From contig CAUZDY010000003.1 of assembly GCA_963578805.1 (NCBI GenBank), positions 1 to 64,000 on the forward strand: a DNA stretch of 64,000 nucleotides. Reading direction: 5' to 3'. The translations under genes and the position numbers were made by a program. Positions 60,452-64,000 of this stretch are shown here, in pieces. Below the pieces are notes generated by a model. It worked only from the letters and a program-made list of their open reading frames with translations. It searched no databases and had not been told where the DNA came from. Position 1 is the stretch's first letter; every line of letters begins with the position of its first letter. This DNA is from CAUZIB01 sp963578805. GTDB lineage: Bacteria > Acidobacteriota > Vicinamibacteria > Vicinamibacterales > UBA8438.

Positions 60452-61591
60452 TTAGTATGAAGAGTGCCCTCGCTGGGTCACCAGATAGGTAGCAAAACTC
60501 GCGAGCCAGTGGCCGCCCTCGTAATGCACTCCGGTAACCGACGCAAGTCCGGCGTTGCGGTGGTTCCGGGCACTCTCCTCAAGTGGCCCTCGGCGTAAGT
60601 CGTCAGAAGGCAAACCCGCCGCGATCCCTTCAAGCATCCAGGCTCGGCTAAGGTTGAGGCCGTCCAGGTGAGCGAGCTTGCCGTCAGTCGGGTCGGTCAC
60701 AACGACCGGTGTTAACCACGTCGAGTCACTGCTAGACCGCCGAGGAATGTCAGCAAGGAAGTGATCCAACCAACTTGCAAATGCCTCGGGGGCTAGTACC
60801 CGTCGTACCAGATCGGCTTCGGCAAGGCACGGCGATAAAAAGTCCTGCCCTGACGGTTCGTAGCCAAGCGGACACGCGCGGTCGGATAGGTAATAGTCAC
60901 TGATTCGGCTACGTAGCAATCGTTCCATCTCAACGTCATCGACTACTCGGGCCCAGTCGAGCACCAGACCAAAGGCAAAAGCGGTCTGCGAGTGTTCGCC
61001 AACCCGAATGGGATGACTCAGATTCGGAAGCCAGTCCTTAACGTGTTTGGCGGCCACTCTTTCCAGCGGAACGAGAGCGGTATACCATCTCTGTGCCTCC
61101 ACATCGTTCCATTCCCTGAGCTCCGCGGCGAGTTGCAGTAGCCACGCTAGCCCGTATGGTCGCTCGAACGTTGCCCGGCCTTCAGCCGACAGATAGGTCA
61201 CCTCCGCCGCGACGTTCTGTGGTGTCAGGCTGCGCGCCAACGCTTGACGCGCATCGGCCGTGAATGCAGCGTCCGGAACCAGCCGCGCCAGCCGCGCCAG
61301 TAACCAGTGGCCATGAACGGAGGAGTGCCAATCGAAACACCCAAAAAAAGCCGGAGTTAGCTCGTGTGGTGGCCTAGCGTCGGCGTCTCGATTGAGTAGA
61401 TGCGAGATCTTGTTGGGGTACTCTCGCTCGACGCAGTCGAGAGCCAGACGCGCGAAACGGCCGGCGCGATCTGCATCGAGTGTTGGTGCACTGCCAGCAA
61501 GTAGCCCAGGCTTGGGCATCATCACTAGTAGAAATAGGCCGATGGTCGCTATGTGGCGTCGCAGTGCCAACCCGACCCGTCGCTTGGCCAT
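60452..61591 (-). CDS. DUF2891 family exported protein
   Basis: A 379-residue exported protein. I start at ATG 61591, which gives a signal peptide (IATIGLFLLVMMPKPGLLAGS); ATG codons at 61645 and earlier are in frame but without better support. DUF2891 features: LDCVEREYPNKISHLLN, PAFFGCFDWHSSVHGHWLLARL, LNLSRAWMLEGIAAGLP and GGHWLASFATYLVT. An all-helical fold similar to glycoside hydrolase toroids is likely. Function unknown. Confidence 0.83.
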   Translation of the reverse strand: MAKRRVGLALRRHIATIGLFLLVMMPKPGLLAGSAPTLDADRAGRFARLALDCVEREYPNKISHLLNRDADARPPHELTPAFFGCFDWHSSVHGHWLLARLARLVPDAAFTADARQALARSLTPQNVAAEVTYLSAEGRATFERPYGLAWLLQLAAELREWNDVEAQRWYTALVPLERVAAKHVKDWLPNLSHPIRVGEHSQTAFAFGLVLDWARVVDDVEMERLLRSRISDYYLSDRACPLGYEPSGQDFLSPCLAEADLVRRVLAPEAFASWLDHFLADIPRRSSSDSTWLTPVVVTDPTDGKLAHLDGLNLSRAWMLEGIAAGLPSDDLRRGPLEESARNHRNAGLASVTGVHYEGGHWLASFATYLVTQRGHSSY

Positions 61592-61712
61592 GTCATTTGC
61601 CGAACACAAGTGACCCGGGCGACACACATTGGAAGTCGATGCCATCACAACGAGACGCTCCAGCCTGCGTAGATAAACCAACGCGCATTATAGGCTCAGC
61701 AGTGGTTCCCGA

Positions 61713-62990
61713 TCAGTTGTTCCTCAGTTTGTCCAGGGCCACGTCCATGATCATGCGAGTCAAGAGGTAGAGCCGCGGCTCGACCGACTCCAGGTTTACA
61801 TACTCTGCCTCGTTTGAGTGGGCCCCGAACGTCTGCAAGCCCATCCCCTCGATGACCGGCGCATCGGTCTCAAGTGCAGCGAACGCCGCATCGGTGCCAC
61901 CACCGGACACTTCGTCGTCGACGATCAGCTCCATTCCGAGCTCTCGATACACTTCTTGTGCGTGCGCTGCCAGTCGTCGAGAGGCCGTGTTGGACACGAG
62001 CGGTGGGCGGCGACGCTCAAACACGAGATCTATTTTCGTGTCCGGAATCAGCTGGTTTCTCATCAGTCGTCTGACCTCAGACTCGATTCGGTCATAGTCT
62101 TCAACCAGCAGCACTCGTACGTCGGCCGTGGCTTCAGCTTCTGCAGGAATAACGTTTCGTGTATTTCCTCCAGTGGCCACCGTCCAGTTCATTTTGAGAC
62201 CTGCGTCCGGATCCGACAGGTCTCGCGTCTGCATGATTTGGTGAGCCAGCTCGTACAGCGCATTTCGACCTTGTTCTGGCGCCGCCCCGGCATGAGCGGC
62301 TCGGCCTCTGACGATGAGCTTGAACGCACCGATACCTGACGTACGCAACCGCACTCGATTGTCGCCACCGCTCTCGCACGAGAACACCACGTCGTGCTCA
62401 CGACCTAGCGCGGTGATAAGCGACCGCGACCCGGCCGAGCTCACTTCCTCATCAGCGTTGATCAACACGGTGATAAGACCGTAATCGTCGAACCCAATCG
62501 CCCTGAGGACAGACAGGGTATGCAGGATGAGCGCGACCCCATGCTTGTCGTCGGCAATGCCGAGACCATAGGCGCGATTCCCTTCGAGTCTAAACGGCTG
62601 CTCGGCGAGCGTTCCCTTCAAGTAGACAGTGTCCATGTGGGCCAACAAGAGGATCCGTCGCGTGCCGGTGCCACGAAATCGTGCCACCACCGATCGTCCG
62701 ATCTGCGCAGGAGTATCCTGCATGTGATAGATGTCGGCAGGTTCAACCAAGTCGACGTCGCCACCGAGCATTCGCAGACGACCAGCGATCACCTCGGCGA
62801 TCCGCGACAGACCGTCAAAATCTCGACTCCCAGACTCGATGGAGACAAGCTCGTTCATCGTGTCGATGAGTGGAGCCCGTTCCCTCTGCACCTGGGCTAA
62901 GGTAGATTCGTCAACCTGGGCCAGAGCCGACCCGACGAACAGAAAGACGAAGCCCAGCCAGACCGTGACTGCATTTCTCGTGGCTCTCAT
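61713..62990 (-). CDS. M20 family zinc carboxypeptidase
   Basis: A 425-residue exported peptidase of the M20 family, glutamate-carboxypeptidase type. Signal peptide: FVFLFVGSALAQV. Zinc ligands: HMDTVY, then ADDKHGVAL with the bridging Asp, NADEEVSSAGS with the catalytic Glu, ESGGDNRVR, and a C-terminal His in FGAHSNEAEYV. A dimerisation domain lies in the middle (VRGRAAHAGAAPEQGRNAL). It releases C-terminal residues from peptides or folate-like compounds. It lies 120 bases upstream of the DUF2891 gene on the same strand. Confidence 0.92.
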   Translation of the reverse strand: MRATRNAVTVWLGFVFLFVGSALAQVDESTLAQVQRERAPLIDTMNELVSIESGSRDFDGLSRIAEVIAGRLRMLGGDVDLVEPADIYHMQDTPAQIGRSVVARFRGTGTRRILLLAHMDTVYLKGTLAEQPFRLEGNRAYGLGIADDKHGVALILHTLSVLRAIGFDDYGLITVLINADEEVSSAGSRSLITALGREHDVVFSCESGGDNRVRLRTSGIGAFKLIVRGRAAHAGAAPEQGRNALYELAHQIMQTRDLSDPDAGLKMNWTVATGGNTRNVIPAEAEATADVRVLLVEDYDRIESEVRRLMRNQLIPDTKIDLVFERRRPPLVSNTASRRLAAHAQEVYRELGMELIVDDEVSGGGTDAAFAALETDAPVIEGMGLQTFGAHSNEAEYVNLESVEPRLYLLTRMIMDVALDKLRNN

Positions 62991-63080
62991 GGCGTTCCTC
63001 TCGACTAGATTCAGGATGCGCCAGTCTATACGAATAGCGGCACCCTACCCTCACGACGCACCAATGTATGATACGGCTCT

Positions 63081-63452
63081 ATGGATGCAGTGTGGTTCGC
63101 TACAGGGGCGGCGTTATCCGGGCTAGGGGTGCTCTTGGGTGCCTTTGGTGCGCACGGACTCCAAGGACGAGTCACACCTGAAATGCTGGCCGTATTCGAA
63201 ACCGGCGTACGGTATCACCTCGTCCATGGACTGGCGTTGCTCGGAGTCGCTTGGGCGACCTCGCGGTGGCCCAACGCCTGGGTGGGATCCGCGGGATGGC
63301 TGTTCGTCGCCGGAATAGTCATCTTCTCGGGAAGCTTGTACGTATTGTCAGTGACCGGCGTTCGCTGGTTAGGCGCGATCACTCCAATCGGGGGACTGTG
63401 CTTTGCTGCCGGTTGGCTGGTGCTCGCAGTCGGCGCCATACGCGCGTCATAA
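63081..63452 (+). CDS. DUF423 family small membrane protein
   Basis: A 123-residue inner-membrane protein with four hydrophobic segments. GALSGLGVLLGAFGAHGL-type sequence near residue 10, VFETGVRYHLVHGLALLGVA and ITPIGGLCFAAGWLVLA are the DUF423 (YgdD) signatures. Function unknown. Confidence 0.9.
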   Translation: MDAVWFATGAALSGLGVLLGAFGAHGLQGRVTPEMLAVFETGVRYHLVHGLALLGVAWATSRWPNAWVGSAGWLFVAGIVIFSGSLYVLSVTGVRWLGAITPIGGLCFAAGWLVLAVGAIRAS

Positions 63453-63559
63453 ATGGCCGGTTCTTGACACACCCTCAGGGCCGGAGTAGAAATCGGAGTC
63501 ACCAATCTTCGCTAATCAGTATTTAGTATAACCAGTAGAAACCCAACAGAAGGAGACTC

Positions 63560-64000
63560 ATGCGATTCGCCCTTTGTCTCATTGTGTTCGTAACGCTGGC
63601 AAGCCCAACACCCGTGGCAGCCCAAGCGATGGAATCGGCCGAGCCATTCAAGGTGGGCACCTTCGATATCCACGGCGTGCCGCACGTGGGCCTCGTGCTG
63701 CGCGATGCCCTCGTCATCGATATCGAGGTCGCAAACCTAGTGCTCGAAGCCAACCCGCAGTATTCGAAAGTCCCGATGCCGGAGGACATGATCGAGCTTA
63801 TTGGCCGGTGGGACTACGGCCTGAAGTACCGGTTCTACGAGATCGTCAACTACACCGTGAACAGTAACCAGCTCACGGGTAGCAGTCGCGCCGACTACGT
63901 CTACGATGTGTCTGAACTGCGGACGCGCCCCCCCATCATGTACCCAGGCAAGATCATGAACGCGGCAGTCAACTTCTACACGCACGCGTGTGAAGGCTGC
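63560..64000 (+). CDS. Fumarylacetoacetate-hydrolase-family protein, truncated by the window edge
   Basis: The first 147 codons of an exported protein starting at ATG 63560 with AGGAG 5 bases upstream and a signal peptide (LCLIVFVTLASPTPVAAQ). The end of the visible part, MYPGKIMNAAVNFYTHACEG, matches the FAH-domain start (PxKIxxVGLNYxxHxxE), which leads into the metal site. Family enzymes cleave C-C bonds of beta-diketo acids or isomerise/hydrate such products. Export with a signal peptide is unusual for this family but recurrent in Acidobacteriota. Confidence 0.78.
   Translation, partial: MRFALCLIVFVTLASPTPVAAQAMESAEPFKVGTFDIHGVPHVGLVLRDALVIDIEVANLVLEANPQYSKVPMPEDMIELIGRWDYGLKYRFYEIVNYTVNSNQLTGSSRADYVYDVSELRTRPPIMYPGKIMNAAVNFYTHACEGC

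Overview
This 64 kb window is a stretch of a bacterial chromosome of roughly 58-60% GC with mostly ATG/GTG starts and Shine-Dalgarno sites. Gene content points to Acidobacteriota, most like Vicinamibacteria: many exported quinoproteins, a DUF6152 protein, three members of the exported family marked by the motif GRWEGxTLV, an Abhydrolase_10-type hydrolase, an AMIN-domain protein, DUF4159 and an Rsm22-type methyltransferase. This assignment is inference from gene content. No plasmid, phage, transposase or CRISPR array was seen.

Layout. 1-16 kb is a catabolic, exported-protein region: a truncated quinoprotein gene at the left edge, a phosphotriesterase-family hydrolase, an Abhydrolase_10 hydrolase, paralogous exported proteins of unknown function, and a plus-strand molybdenum hydroxylase operon (FAD, 2Fe-2S and Mo subunits) ending in a MoaD/ThiS-like protein. 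A second quinoprotein dehydrogenase converges on that operon. 16-29 kb holds small conserved genes: DUF169, a CPXCG Cys-rich protein, a DUF411 protein, YajQ, AMIN, DUF4159 and Rsm22. It also holds a third quinoprotein, an amber-interrupted thioesterase next to a HAD phosphatase, a Ca/Na antiporter, a NicO-like permease and LarE. 29-38 kb holds an active/inactive M16 peptidase pair, an Arg-rich PEGA protein, two coupled esterases and a YeiH-type transporter. 38-54 kb is the housekeeping core: mltG-ruvX, an S41-like protein, tRNA-Val, thrS-infC-rpmI-rplT-pheS-pheT, zapB-like/zapA, a 6S RNA candidate, an rny remnant, thiL and a heterodimeric ABC exporter. 54-64 kb holds an aminotransferase, a LysM lytic transglycosylase, a 1-Cys peroxiredoxin, DUF481, a methyltransferase, DUF2891, an M20 peptidase, DUF423 and a truncated fumarylacetoacetate-hydrolase-like gene at the right edge.

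Main discoveries. (1) The DUF411 gene at 17931-18377 has an in-frame UGA exactly where the family has the first Cys of its CGCC motif. Eleven bases after the UGA is a perfect 6-bp hairpin with a GGUCG loop, the spacing and loop expected of a bacterial SECIS, so it is a strong selenoprotein candidate. (2) rny, the RNase Y gene, is reduced to its N-terminal membrane/coiled-coil part joined in frame to the last ~35 residues, with KH and HD domains missing. (3) The S41/CtpA-like protein has lost both the catalytic Ser (His) and Lys (Arg). (4) A 6S RNA candidate lies between zapA and rny. (5) Smaller items include an ATC start for infC, a PheT without its N-terminal OB domain, a GA-repeat leader and a 16-bp palindrome before the PEGA gene.
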